Assembly (NCBI GenBank): GCA_963930735.1
Contig: OZ005741.1
Location: 57,146,701-57,210,700 of the forward strand
Length of the DNA: 64,000 nucleotides
Reading direction: 5' to 3'
Origin: Dioctria linearis
Taxonomy: Eukaryota > Arthropoda > Insecta > Diptera > Asilidae
Both the position numbers and the translations under genes were made by a program. Positions 1 through 10,886 of this stretch are shown piece by piece (position 1 is the stretch's first letter; each line of letters begins with the position of its first letter). The notes under the pieces are model-generated. The model had not been told where the DNA came from and ran no database searches. It saw only the letters and a list, made by a program, of their open reading frames with translations.

Positions 1-790
1 CGACGCCTCAAATTATCGACCAATTGCAATCACTTCGATTCTTTCAAAGCTTTTTGAATCTATCATTAACTCCAAATTAATGAAATATCTAGAAACCAAT
101 CAACTCATCAATGATCGGCATTTATGGTTTCCGAACTGGATTCTCATCTGGAGACTTGCTGACTTTTCTTACGGAACAATCAAACGTACACAATTTTGGT
201 GTTTTGCAAAATGTCTAGGATTTCTGAAAAGGTGCAGAATTATTTCAGCCCATCAAATCTAGCGCTCCTCTACAAGTCCTACACCAGACCTAGCATTTAA
301 TACAATTTCCATATCTGGGCCCATGGCTGGTCGAACAGTCTTACCTTCATTGAATATTGTCCAAAAGAGAGCCTTCAAGCTCACTCACGATGTGGCAATA
401 ACTTGTAATATCTACTCACTCGAACAACGCCGCAAAGATGGATGCCATTCACTCTCTTATCGCTATATGTATGGTCAATGTTCTAATGAAATATCTCGTC
501 TGATCCCTTGCAGAATAATACCTGCACGCAAAACTCGCGCAGCAAACCGCCCATCAAAATACATTCGGCCATGCAGTAAAATTGCGTCATGGTTTTTATA
601 CCGAACTGTGTGAATTTGGAACAGTCTACAATTTTCTGTCTTTACATCAACATACAATCTGCTAAAGTTTAAGGGTGACATTCAGCACCTCTGGCGCTCT
701 ACTCACGTTCCCTAATTCGTTTCCCTATCACCTTCCTGCTATGCTGTGCTTTGCATCATAAGGTATCCCCTTAACTTGATTTAATAATAT
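1..790 (+). mobile_element. 3' fragment of a jockey/CR1-like LINE (RT C-terminus, 3' UTR, poly-A)
   Basis: Broken reading frames give RT-like pieces. An NYRPIAITSILSKLFE-type block lies at 1-75, then, after frameshifts, an LGFLKRCR...LALLYKSYTRP-type thumb region, and then the C-terminal region (323-680). The 3' end reads GCTTTGCATCATAAGGTATC, followed by TTAATAATATA and an A-run at about 788-800. The same C-terminal peptide, 3' UTR and A-tail recur at 44030-44335, so both are copies of one LINE family. The middle of the RT, including the YADD box, is missing and several stops and frameshifts are present, so the copy is dead. The 5' end runs off the window. Assignment to the jockey/CR1 group is from motif style only. 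Confidence 0.75.
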
Positions 791-800
791 ATAAAAAAAA

Positions 801-1326
801 ATCAAACTTTCTTGACTTTAGTAGAGGTAAAGTACGTATCTCTTTAGTTCCTGTATTTTGCAAAGCTACAATTTATGATTAATTCTTCAATTTAAACAAA
901 ATGTGTTTCCCTATTTTTACTAAAAATAATGGATGATTTGAAAGTTTTACGCTTGCATTATTTACAAACTAAAACAAAATAAATAATTTAACTCCTCATA
1001 TGACTTTCGCGAGTGGCAAAAGTTGAATATTGAGCAACTTTCTTCGTTCCGAGTGGTAGCCGCTCACTTATCTGATCGACACGTATCTTAATGATAAATT
1101 TTAGGTATTTGACATTTGCGAGTGGTGGCGAGTGTCTTGGAACTTTTGAACTGTTTCCAGCTTATACTGTTTTTAAGCCAAAGTTGCGCCCCTCCCTCAC
1201 AAGAATCCTGGATCCGCCCCTGGTTCATTCTATCTATAAATGAACAAAAAGTTTTTGACTGAAAAATACATAATTAACAACAAACTCACCTAATCATACA
1301 CCTCCAGCATATTTAAATTTTTTGTA
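801..1326. other. no gene recognised
   Basis: AT-rich spacer between two LINE copies. It contains a few repeats of a GCGAGTGG-type word (about 1008-1130) but no reading frame or terminal repeat that I can support. Confidence 0.5.
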
Positions 1327-1439
1327 ATGTCATCGAATGACATTACGTCAAACAGCTGGTGTCGCCACAATCAGAAGTGGACTATAAAAGCGACTAAACG
1401 AAACCAAGCGTTGCCAGGGCAACACATTATGGAGCTGGG

Positions 1440-2160
1440 ATATAGCTGTTCACGGGCGGCTATAAAAAGGCGACGAGCCGCAGCAAAATTACCCTTTACA
1501 TCAAGACGGCAAAGGGCACCAAGTGCATTATTAAGCCAATCTCTCAAGACGTCCACAAGACGCTATTCAGCATTGTTAAGAACATCGGCGTGCAGAGCTA
1601 CACGTTTACGCCTAAGTGTGACAGGACGACGACACTTCTGCTGAGAGGAGTTCAGCACACATCCCACGCAGAGGATATGAAGGCAGCACTCGTGGAAAAA
1701 CTTCTTGGTTTTATAATCAACTCGGTCGTATACATTTTAAAACGCCCAGGACTAAGAAAACAAATTCCTTCGTTATAAATTTCGGTGGAAATTATAACGT
1801 AAAATACATAATGACAACAAATCGCCTACTAAATCAGATTGTCTATACTGGGAAAAATACCGCGCCTCTTGAATCTCCCAGTGCATGCGTTGCCAGAATT
1901 CGGCTACGTCGCGAGGAACTGCGCGGTCGACTACAGATGCGTGAAGTGTAAAAATGTACACTTACCAGGACAATGCGAGCGTAGAAACGCGAAGGAAGGT
2001 GCCACATACTGCGTCAATTGTAAAGCTGAAGGACATCCAGCCAGTTATAGAGATTGCCCCAAATACAAGGAGGTAGTACAACAACGTGCCAAGAAGAACG
2101 TGGAGCGTCGCTAACGTGAAGACCTCGTGAAGGAAGCCACAAGGAACTACGTGCAACCAG
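1440..2160 (+). pseudogene. LINE ORF1 (gag-like, PRE_C2HC plus zinc knuckles)
   Basis: This is a nucleic-acid-binding ORF1 protein of a jockey-type LINE, which normally coats the element RNA. Around 1480-1690 the frame encodes an IKPISQDVHKTLFSIVKN block followed by SYTFTPK and LLLRGV, which matches the PRE_C2HC region seen in insect jockey ORF1. At 1895-2100 comes a cysteine/histidine cluster: CAVDYRCVKC, then CVNCKAEGHPASYRDC, a CX2C...H...C knuckle. A Lys/Arg-rich tail ends at the stop near 2112. At least one frameshift lies between the two parts, at about 1780-1850, so the gene is broken. It sits directly upstream of the endonuclease/RT of the same element. Confidence 0.7.
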
Positions 2161-2479
2161 GTAAGTCTTTTGCCCAGGTAATATAAAAAAAAACACGTTT
2201 AATAATAATAACTCTGTTAAACCTACAGCTCCCAAACCCAAAGCAGCACCTAAGTCTGCCCCCAAGGCAGCTTCTAGAAATCCTGGAGTGTCAGAAATTG
2301 ACGATTGCGGCACCAAAGAAGCCAAGACTCTATTTGGCTGTGACCTTTTCGTCCTTATCGGCAAAATCAATAATTTCCTTCCTAAATACAGGAAGCTCTC
2401 TTCCATCTCGTAAAAAAAGCAACTTACCTTCAATTTGCATTTGGACTATGTCTAGGCAAGAAGCTGAAAATTATATCAC

Positions 2480-3100
2480 TGAACTGCAATTCGCTGGTAA
2501 AGCACAGCAAAAGAGCAGCACTAAATCTCTTCCTCATTGAGAATAAACCCAGGTTTGTTCCTCTCTAAAACTCTCCTCACTAAGAGACATAAGTTAGCTT
2601 TCGAGCACTACAGCCTCGTCCGTCAGGACAAATCTGAGTCTACCCTAGGCACTGCCCTTCTCATTAAGGAAAACCTTAAATTCGAAGAGATGAAAATAAG
2701 TAACCTTTCCAATATGGAATGCACTGCTGTCAAGTTAGAACTTCGCGACAACGAGTCGCTTCTCTTGTTCGCCCTATATAATAGATGCCACGCCACGGGA
2801 GCTGATATCCAGAATAACATGAACAGCATTGTTCGAATCTCGGACAATTTCACTTACACAGTGCTTGGTGGTGATTTCAACGACAGGCACCCGTTGTGGA
2901 ATGATTCTGTTGTAAGTCCGTCAGGCAAGGCAGTACATGACTGGCTACTCTTTAACACCACCCATGATTTCGTCGTCGTCTCGCAGGATAGCCCGACTTT
3001 CCCGCGATCTGGGTCAATTCTTGACTTCAATATCGCAACCTCTACTGTTATTAATCTCCTCCCCCAATTCTCAAATTACGTCTGCACACCGCAGCCTTAA
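2480..3100 (+). pseudogene. LINE ORF2, apurinic-like endonuclease domain
   Basis: The endonuclease domain of a jockey-like LINE nicks target DNA to prime reverse transcription. The frame from 2537 shows LLTKRHKLAFEHYSLVRQD, the usual LSETHL...Y...R region, then LLIKENL, LFALYNR, and the catalytic-area motif VLGGDFNDRHPLWN (about 2863-2900). SILDFNIATS (about 3010) follows. The very N-terminus (WNANG-type motif) is degraded by stops before 2537, and the frame breaks at 3100. It continues in another frame into the RT domain at 3291, so this is one decayed ORF2. Confidence 0.75.
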
Positions 3101-5340
3101 ATATTTTAACTTCTGACCCTCAAGCCTCAACTTCACTCAAAGACGTTGACTGTCAACAATTTCAAGACAGGCTCTCTCAATTCCTCGCAGGAAATCTCCC
3201 TGACTCGCAAGGGAATCTCACGAACTCGACTTCCACATTGACTACCTCAACAACGCTATTGAAGGAAATGTCGCCTTATTTTCCAGTGTAGTGCCGAGCA
3301 AACACTACAAATACAAAAATCTCGCGCCTCAACTGCAAAAATTATATAAATTTAGGCAGAAACTTCAAAAAATACTTAACCGTATTTTTCACAGAACCCT
3401 TAATAGCCTCAGCCCAGCCTACAGAACCGTGTTGTCGCAAATTAGCTGCTTGCCAACAATTATTGAGGAACAAACGAAAATGTTTCTCGATCAAGAGTTT
3501 AGGAAGAAACTGGTCCCCATTCAACCCCGTCCACACTGCTTTCAGGACATAAACAGGGTTTCCAATAGGAGAGCAAAACTCCCCAAAACCATCTTAAGCG
3601 GCTCGAACGCTTACAACCTTTCCCAAGAAAAATACAACGATTTCGCGGAATATTTCCAATCCACTTTCAAAGACAACTCATCTCTAAGCGATGCAAATTT
3701 TAGGACCACTTTAGGATCCTCCACCAAAATCATTAATTCCACAAACACGTCCTTAAATTCGGATGATTTAAGCATCATTTCAAATCCTGCTCACGTTTTC
3801 TCCCTAATCAGGACTATCAGAGGCAAAAAGTTTGCCGGCCCAGAGAACATTTCCAACAAAGTTATCAAAAATCCCCCACCTGTCGCCATAGAATTTCTGA
3901 CAATTATCTTCAATAATTGCCTCAATAATTCATACTTTCCTGATGTCTGGAAAACCGCGCGCATAGTTCCAATCCTCAAAAAAGGAAACTCGAAAAACCT
4001 TAACGAATTCCGGCCAATCTCTCTTCTGTCCAACCTGGGCAAACTTTTCGAAAAAATAGTCCGCCAACACATTGAAAATACCTGCCTCGACATAAATATC
4101 ACGCAGGACACCCAATTCGGCTTCAAGCCCCAGCACCCCACTTTTCACTCTTTGCTCAAATTCCTCTCTGATTCTAGAAACGCCCTCAACAAAAGGGAGG
4201 AGACAGTAGGCTGCTTCCATGATGTAGAGAAAGTGTTTAACTCAGTCTGGACAAACGGGCTAATATTCAAAATCATAAACCTCGAGCTCCCGCCTTTTCT
4301 CACCCGGGTTATATATAGCTTTCTGTTATCCCGGAATTTCTACATAGAAATCGAGAATGTCAAATCTCAGGCAACATCAGTCAGTGCTGGTTTCCCCCAA
4401 GGTTCGGTCCTCGGACCAACACTCTTCAATCTTTTCACCTATGATCAGCCTGCCAACGACCCAAATTCCACCACACTACTTTATGCTGATGACTCCCTTA
4501 CGTACGCCCACTCCATGTCAGCCAATTTAGTTGCAACTAAAGTGGAGCGGCATATCCACAAACTCGACGAGTTCTACAGAAAGTGGGGCATCAACATAAA
4601 TCTTAACAAATTTGAAATGATTTGCATCCGAAACCCCCCCACAAGGGGAAGACCCAATCAAGCCAAACGAGCCAACAACATCGAAATCGAAGTCAATAAC
4701 GAAAAGCTTCAGCTTTCAAAGAACACCAAATATCTTGGTGCCTCTTGCAATAATCTGTTGGAATTCAACAATCACGCCAAGCTAACCATGAGGACAGCCA
4801 AATACGCTTACTCCCTACTCAACCCTATTATCAGAAAGATAAACGGTCTCCCAAAAGATACAAAGCTGCTTATATATAAACAGCTCATCCGCGCAACTAT
4901 CTGATATTGCTTCCCCATCTGGCACACCATTTCGCCATCCTATATGAAGCAGAAAGATCCTAAGATCCTGTACAGGAGTGTAGAGGAAACCTGACGGACA
5001 CTACTTTCCCAACACCTTTTTGTATGACAGTGAAAACATCACTTCAATCGAGGACTATCTCCTATCTCTCGCGGTCAAACAACTTGAGAAGATCTCTCAA
5101 CATCCTAACCTCCTCATCAGCCAGCTTTCAACACAACTTCAAGTTGAAAACTTCCACTACTTATCACCTGTTCATGTTGAAAGAAGCGCTAGTCTTAAAA
5201 CCCACAGCACGGTAGAGAAATCTCTAACATACCACAACTTCCCACTCCCATCCAACTTCCCTATTCCTCTAAATTCCAAAATTGTTAAACAACAGACACG
5301 AACACAGCTGTTAATAATTTTTCGAACAATTAAAGTGTAA
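3100..5340 (+). pseudogene. LINE ORF2, reverse transcriptase and C-terminus
   Basis: A 537-residue open stretch (3291-4904) carries RT motifs in order: TARIVPILKKGN, EFRPISLLSNLGKLFEKIV, a motif-A region decayed to FHDVEKVFNSVW (jockey elements have D.EKAFD.VW), GFPQGSVLGPTLFN and the catalytic LLYADDSLTYA (about 4475-4510). After a stop at 4902, the C-terminal region resumes in other frames to 5340 (YDSENITSIEDYLLSLAVKQ). With ORF1 at 1440 and the endonuclease at 2480 this forms a roughly 4-kb LINE copy. The RT frame is surprisingly intact compared with its flanks. No poly-A tail is obvious after 5340. Jockey-clade assignment is inferred from the motifs. Confidence 0.85.
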
Positions 5341-5507
5341 AGTGAATCAAGGACAAAAGTGAAACCTAAGCCAAAATTAAGGCCTGTACGTAAATATTTT
5401 CAAATATCCCGGGATATCGGTTCGGTTTAGAATTTCGCCATAATTCGTTTAGTTTCGTAAATCGCGTGGGAATGATTGATTGATTACAAAATTACCCATT
5501 CGGTTTT

Positions 5508-5816
5508 CAGAGTCTAATCTGAAAGCACTCTCCACCAGAGTCTAATCTGAGTTTCTTATCCTTTGAATAAAAGTATAATTTTGTTTATTCCTTCTTATAG
5601 AAGTTTAATTCTATTGAAATCCAACCTCCCAAAAATCTAACATTTGCTCCCCACTCGTATAACAGAAGTGTAATTCTGCCTACATGCCTCAGCACGTTGC
5701 GACAGAAGTGTAATTCTGCTTACACGCTGCAACACGTTGCAGCCGAAGTAAAGTATAATTCTGCTACATCGTCGCCTCACCCTCAGAAAATCTTATTCTG
5801 TGGAAGTCTAATTCCA
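5508..5816. repeat. array of eight short hairpins with TAA-type loops
   Basis: Eight imperfect dyads of one design occur in about 310 bases: 5508, 5535, 5598, 5663, 5703, 5742, 5784 and 5801. The clearest are CAGAAGTGTAATTCTG (twice), CAGAGTCTAATCTG (twice), TAGAAGTTTAATTCTA and TGGAAGTCTAATTCCA. Stems are 4-6 bp and the stem sequence varies while pairing is kept. The array precedes a T-rich tail that is shared with the copy beside the satellite at 36490-38830. Confidence 0.7.
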
Positions 5817-5819
5817 AAG

Positions 5820-6153
5820 AAGTAAAATACGTTCTTCTTCTTCTTTTCAGCAACAAAAATATGGAAAGGAGCGTGGGCACAGTAGCACAGATTTTTTTTT
5901 AATTCACTTTAATCGAATTTTTACTTGTTCTTGTCATTTTTTGTTGTTGTTTAATTTTTTATGGATTTTATTGAATTTTATATTATTAGTAATACTAGAA
6001 GATTTAAAATTTTAGTTGAATTAAATTGAATTGTGATATTTAGGTTAAGACACACGAATAAAATTTTATATTTGAATTGAAAATAAAGCTTAGCTATCTA
6101 TTTTCAACTGGCACCATCCCATACGCTTGAGACTAGATCTCACACTAGTTACA
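5820..6153 (+). mobile_element. T-rich tail of an unclassified repeat ending in GAGACTAGATCTCAC
   Basis: A CTTCTTCTTCTT-containing, T-rich stretch is followed by TTAGGTTAAG, AAAATTTTATATTTG and a terminal dyad, TGAGACTAGATCTCA, then CACTAGTTA. The same ordered signals occur in reverse orientation at 36160-36480. The shared terminal dyad and the internal hairpin repeats suggest a Helitron/Helentron-like non-autonomous element, but no Rep/helicase gene or 5' end was found, so that class is inference. Confidence 0.45.
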
Positions 6154-6869
6154 AACTACCACTGCATACGTATAGTTGAATTACACTAGATTGCACAGCA
6201 TAATGTATGTTCACATCGAGAGTCCATTTAACGAACATTAGGTTCTATGTGTAAACTATTTCTACCTAAGAAAAATGAAAATCTAGTTAAATTGACGAAT
6301 AGTATTTCAGGAAGGTAAGGTTACGTTAGTGCATGGCCACAACGCCGCACCGCACCTAGCACCGCACATAGTACAGCACAAGACCAATCATTCCCTAGCA
6401 CATCGCTCCTTGCACATCGCGGAATTAATGGCCACAATAAAGCACTGCACATTGCCTAAAGCGACCTCGAATACATGACATCTGAAGTAAGTTGAGATAT
6501 TGCGAAAGCGCAGTCCAATTTTTGTTGAAGAGTATAGACAGAACTTAACACTCTAGTTGCAATTTATCTGAAGAAGTCGACATTGTCTGTGAAGTTAGTA
6601 AGTGGAATTCCTTAAAAAAATTTAAAAAAAGACAAGCCGCATTGATGAAATTAATTTTAAGAGAAGTAATTTGGGTGAATTTCATCATTTCTATAAAGAT
6701 CTCCTAAGAGACCGATAACGGTTCTACATTTGATTACATTTTAGACAAGATTCACGGACAAATTGTGAAAAATTGGAAGAATTTCCACAATCAACCAATA
6801 GGAATAATAGAAAGACTAGTGACTACATTACATTAAGAATTGTTTTGCATAATTATTGTATAGTATAGC

Positions 6870-7640
6870 AGGCTCTCCTTCTAGACAGGGAAGACAGTCA
6901 TTGCTGTCGACAACTCCCATTTTTGGTAGATGAGCGTGAAGTGAGCTGCAGCCGGTGATGACGCCAACCACTGTTCTACATTATTTCCTTCCGAACCCAT
7001 ATGAAAATCGGAGATATTCCTATTGGTCCCATCAAGAAACAGTTTTATGCACCCACAAGTACTCAGGTTCTTCCATCTCTGCTGATGCTTCCTATGAAAA
7101 TCCGCTTTGATGAGAGACCCGATACTAGAGCCAGATCTAGCTTCAACGTCAGCCCTTTCATTCACCATTATCCCCATGTGACCAAAAACCCACAGAAGGG
7201 ACAGCTTGTTGTGGATATACAACTTTTCCACAGACGACCTGCAATTATCCGAGGGCCACTCAAAGCCATCGAGGCTGTCTAACTATTCGAAAGGATAGCA
7301 ATGTCCTTTCAATTGATCTCCATATCAAGGGGTATCTCCATTGGCATTGAGATGGCGAAGGCTTCAGTACTCCATCCCAATGTCAGGTTCAGTAAAGTAG
7401 ACACCTGCCCCGGCTCCCTTACTAGCGGATCGGTAAAGGCTCGATAAGGCACTTCCCTCAGTCCACGATACAGGCAAGTGCACAGATATGTGACGCTCAA
7501 AACGAAGCTTAGGTACCATCGCATCACGTGGCATACTGGGCAGAGGGTTTTCCAGGTCCAGCCCATACGTCAGAGAGCAATAAGAAGAGCCAGTCCAGCA
7601 GTCCTCCCAACATCCCAATGAGCGGAATCTGCACACGGCC
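6870..7640 (-). pseudogene. R1/LOA-like LINE, RNase H domain and C-terminus
   Basis: Reading 7640 down to 6870, broken frames give PSMPRDAMVPKLRFERHISV, then GAGAGVYFTEPDIGMEY (the start of the RNase H domain, where ...GAG.GVY.... is typical). After a gap comes LSLLWVFGHMGIMVNERADV, in which elements of this type have W.PGH.GI.GNE.AD. The C-terminal tail follows (WKNLSTCGCIKLFL, NRNISDF). RNase H at the end of ORF2 is characteristic of R1/LOA/I-type LINEs. The frame changes three times and key residues differ (P to F and G to V in the WVPGH.GI.GNE block), so it is inactive. Confidence 0.7.
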
Positions 7641-7740
7641 CTTTTGGCATTTGCCTGAATAACAAGATCCAGGGTGGTTACTCTTACTAGGCTTCATATC
7701 GTGATCATGAAATTCTTCCACGAGAAGTTGCATAATTTTA

Positions 7741-8080
7741 GTTCCAACTCTTATCTTTTGCCAAGGAGATAATGATTTAACATGTTAGCAAGCTATTAAA
7801 AAATATGATGTTGTCGTTTGTATCTTTCTCCATCCGCATCTTGAGAGTATTTTGCTTTCGCGTAAGGATTGCAGTTTTCTCTTTCCGCATCCAAGAAAGC
7901 AGGACTAAGAGGATCAATATTTTACTGTCATATATAAATCTACTGAATTTACTCGCGATAAATGTTACCAAAATACTCCACAGAAAAAAAATTACTAAAA
8001 CATCGTTAAATCTATTAAATTCACCCCAGTCAGGATAAATGTTACCAACGGTGCGAACGAAATAACAACTCATTTCCTGC
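7741..8080. other. no gene recognised
   Basis: Spacer inside the 6331-8235 segment. Overlapping short open frames on both strands have low-complexity composition and no recognisable motif. Confidence 0.4.
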
Positions 8081-8239
8081 GTGCAGTGCTAGGCTCAGTG
8101 CAATGGTTGTTGCAGGGGGCGATGCAAGGTGCAGTGCGCCACTATGGCCATTGCTATTTGAGATAAGGGATAAATTTTATCATCGCAAACCAAGCTCAGG
8201 GCGGTGCTTGGTGGGGTGCGCTGCTGTGGCCATGCCCTT

Positions 8240-9190
8240 AGAGTGACGACCATCGCCCGAGACCCTGCAATTAAACATACTTAGACCATTTGCGGTCCAT
8301 TGTGATACCACCTTAATGGAAACCAACTTGGGAAAGATACCTCAGATTTAGGGTGTGCGCTGAAACCAGCCACAAGAGGTAATGAACCTTACCCGGTCCC
8401 CGAGCTCCTTGTCTTCCAGCTCCCAAGTTCACCGAAGATGTAGTTGCCGAGCGCCTTCTTCCTACGCCTGGGAAGGTTGGGGTATTCATACAGCAGGTGG
8501 TGAACACTCTCAACCTCATCTCCATCCATACAGCTTCTACAGAAGTCATTGTATGCAGCTTGCATGTGCTCTGCATGTTTGTCAAAGAGACATTGCCCCG
8601 TAATAATTGCGATAAGGTTACGCACATCATTACGGTTCCTCCTCAGCAGAGATTCGGTCCTCCTACGACAAACCTCGGGCCAAAACTATCTTGAAATCGC
8701 GCATGAGATCAATTCTCCCCATCTGGGATTTGCCAGCTTGCATGCCTGTATATCTAAAATTCCCTTAACTGATTCTAGGAGCCGATCTATGGGTTCCTCC
8801 GCTAAGCAGGTAGTCAAAGCAGAGCCCTTTCTGGCCAGAGCTTCAGCTGCACTGTTACCATGTATGTCACTGTGACTAGGGACCCAGCAGAGAAGAACCC
8901 TGTGGTTAGTACACAGTTTCTTAAGTTCACAGCGACACTGTTGCACAAGTCGCGATCTAATTGGTGCTCAAGTTCAGGGCCTTGATTGACACTAGTCTGT
9001 CAATACAAATCCTGATAACTCGAACACTGGGTACAACGTAAGTTGTTGCCAGCAGCCTTGCTTCTTTGGTAATAGCCAGAACTTCCGCCTGGAATACACT
9101 ACAGTAGTCCGGTAGGCGGTACGATTCCTGTATTTGAGGGAATGCATTTGCATTTGCATTTTCGAACCATCTCATTTCTCTCTAGGAGGA
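8240..9190 (-). pseudogene. R1/LOA-like LINE, RNase H and C-terminal zinc-knuckle region
   Basis: From 9175 down: DYCSVFQAEVLAITKEARLL and IRICIDRLVSIKAL (the D.Q..IKAL block of RNase H, with SQ changed to RL). Then LLCWVPSHSDIHGNSAAEAL and LARKGS (8946 down), and after a frameshift the C-terminal ITGQCLFDKHAEHM...CRSC...HHLLYEYP (8625 down), an HCCH-like LINE C-terminus. The 3' UTR-like sequence at 8285-8320 (GGTATCACAATGGACCGCAA on the minus strand) is the kind of tail seen in such elements. At least three frameshifts make it dead. It is a separate copy from the fragment at 6870-7640. Confidence 0.75.
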
Positions 9191-10132
9191 ATGCTAGTTG
9201 AGAATAGTTTCACAAAGTTTTATTTAAGTTTTATCAAAGCCACTTATTTCGCAGACGCAGCGACCCAAAGTGGATCTACATAGACCTTCGACACTAGAGG
9301 ACATTACTGCTCTTGGTCCCATGCGATTTCTTACCAGTAGGCAGTACCTATATCTGGGTAAACCTTAAATTTGTGATCCCTTATTATTTTGTAGGTTTTA
9401 GTACATAATATAATGTAAAAAAAACCGTTTAACTTATTATAAAAATAAAAGAATAAATAGAAATAATTTCAAATTCTATATTATACTTACCATCCGGATT
9501 TAGTTCATTCCTACTTTTTGTATTTTTCATATGAAAGTGGTCCGCTTTTTTCTGGTACTGTCCTTAAATCCATTCAGATCCCTTAAAAAAAAGTCCCAAC
9601 GCATTAGGGAAAAATACTTTAATTTTCTTCCCGGAAAAAAATTACTCGTGTGTGTCACATAGTCAGAGCTTTATATGAAAAGTGTTATTTTTGGGCCGGA
9701 ATTTTCAAAGTGTGGGTAATTGGTACTTCCAATCTTGTCAAGTAACGAGTAGTTCCTTTTTGAGCACATCACTATTCCCCATGTGAGATAAATTTAAAGT
9801 ACATTTTTCTCAAAAACTTCTTCCTCGAATTGAGTAGACTGGTGGTTTTGTAATAGATCACAAATCCTAAAATTTTTTTGGCTCCCAATAGTCTATCCTA
9901 ATAGCAATAAAAATGATAATTCTACCCCGGTTTGCATAGGCTATAAATGTAGATCTCGTACATTCATTGGTACATACATAATTTGTAGAATGTCGCAATG
10001 TAAGTTAATTCAAATCACAACTCTTAATCCTCTATATAGATATACATACATACATGCGCATATATATACAGTGCTACAATATATGTAAAGAACTTGTATA
10101 TAAAATTCCCTAAACAGTGATTATATACTTAC
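9191..10132. other. non-coding spacer, probably intron
   Basis: No gene is seen. The region contains homopolymer runs and short TATA/CATA microsatellite tracts near 10040-10080. It lies just 3' (minus strand) of the host exon, so it is best read as intron. Confidence 0.5.
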
Positions 10133-10202
10133 TTCCATGTGGGAAGAACTTGGCATAAATGTCTTTGAAGCAGTCTTCATGAACAACTCCTTCGGGACAT
10201 TC
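10133..10202 (-). CDS. internal exon of a KChIP-type (Kv channel-interacting protein) EF-hand gene
   Basis: The 70-base exon starts after a pyrimidine-rich acceptor (TTTTTTACAG) and ends at a consensus donor (GGAA|GTAAGT). It begins in phase 0 and ends after the first base of a codon. It encodes ECPEGVVHEDCFKDIYAKFF followed by PHG. The ECP.GVV.E..FK.IYA.FFPHG pattern is the KChIP version of the region just before EF-hand 2. Frequenin and neurocalcin have DCP.G.L.....F..IY..FFP instead. KChIPs are calcium sensors that bind the N-terminus of Kv4 channels and affect gating and trafficking. No other exon of the gene was recognised, so its introns here exceed several kilobases. Intact frame plus both splice sites argue for a live host exon, not a retrocopy. 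Confidence 0.85.
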
Positions 10203-10657
10203 CTGTAAAAAATGAATTTAAAAAATTTGTTAATGTAATTTTCGCATACATACATACATTTATATTATATTTATATAGTAAAAGCATGTAGTAGTAATGT
10301 TCTAGAAATTTGTGAAAAATTAATTCATTATAAAGGGCATGAGGGGTATGAATGAAGATAATGCGATTTTTAATTGACTAGCAAGGAAGGGAGCAAAATT
10401 TCTGTGTGCTTTCAAAGAAATCCCAACTATGTACAGGAGGGAATAGTGGGCAAAAGGGAGTATTTAGCTTTTTCATTACAAGACACGTATCACCATTCTC
10501 AAATTATGGAAATCCGACTATGACCTGTTACGGGCTATTTTATTTTAGCAGCTTGTATGTTATTGATGTCAATTGTGTGTTGCTATCCAATATATGTATC
10601 GAAAAAGTTGAACTATGAACTTGTGATCCTTATAAATTTTTTCCTAATTTATCATCT
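10203..10657. other. intron sequence upstream of the KChIP-type exon
   Basis: AT-rich with no supported gene. It includes the acceptor tract at 10203-10220 and a CATACATA microsatellite near 10245. Confidence 0.5.
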
Positions 10658-10886
10658 ACATAGAGCAGTGGTTCTTAACCTTTTCGGGGTCACGGAGCAC
10701 ATTTAATTACATGAAACTTTCCCGGAGCATCAGAACTAATTAACATTCCAGTAATTTGGATTATGTATGGAAATATATGTATAAAATTTTCCATTTATTC
10801 AAGTAAAAATAATAATTTTATTCATAATATAAAATCAAATCAACAGAAGTAAATTGTTACAAATTCAAAATAATATTATAAAAAAT

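Larger units (their letters stand above)
6331..8235. mobile_element. segment bounded by inverted GC-rich ends
   Basis: The left end (6331 onward) reads GCATGGCCACAACGCCGCAC followed by repeats of GCACCGCAC and a second ATGGCCACA about 100 bases in. The right end (8110-8235) is its inverted counterpart: reading back from 8235 it gives GCATGGCCACAGCAGCGCAC, and a second ATGGCCATA about 90 bases in. A minus-strand LINE RNase H fragment lies between. No target-site duplication was identified, so this may be a DNA transposon or two facing repeats. Confidence 0.4.

Noticed and set aside
1327..1644. 105-codon plus-strand frame rich in Arg/Ser
   Set aside because: It is an alternative frame of the LINE ORF1 remnant. 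The adjacent frame has the recognisable PRE_C2HC wording.
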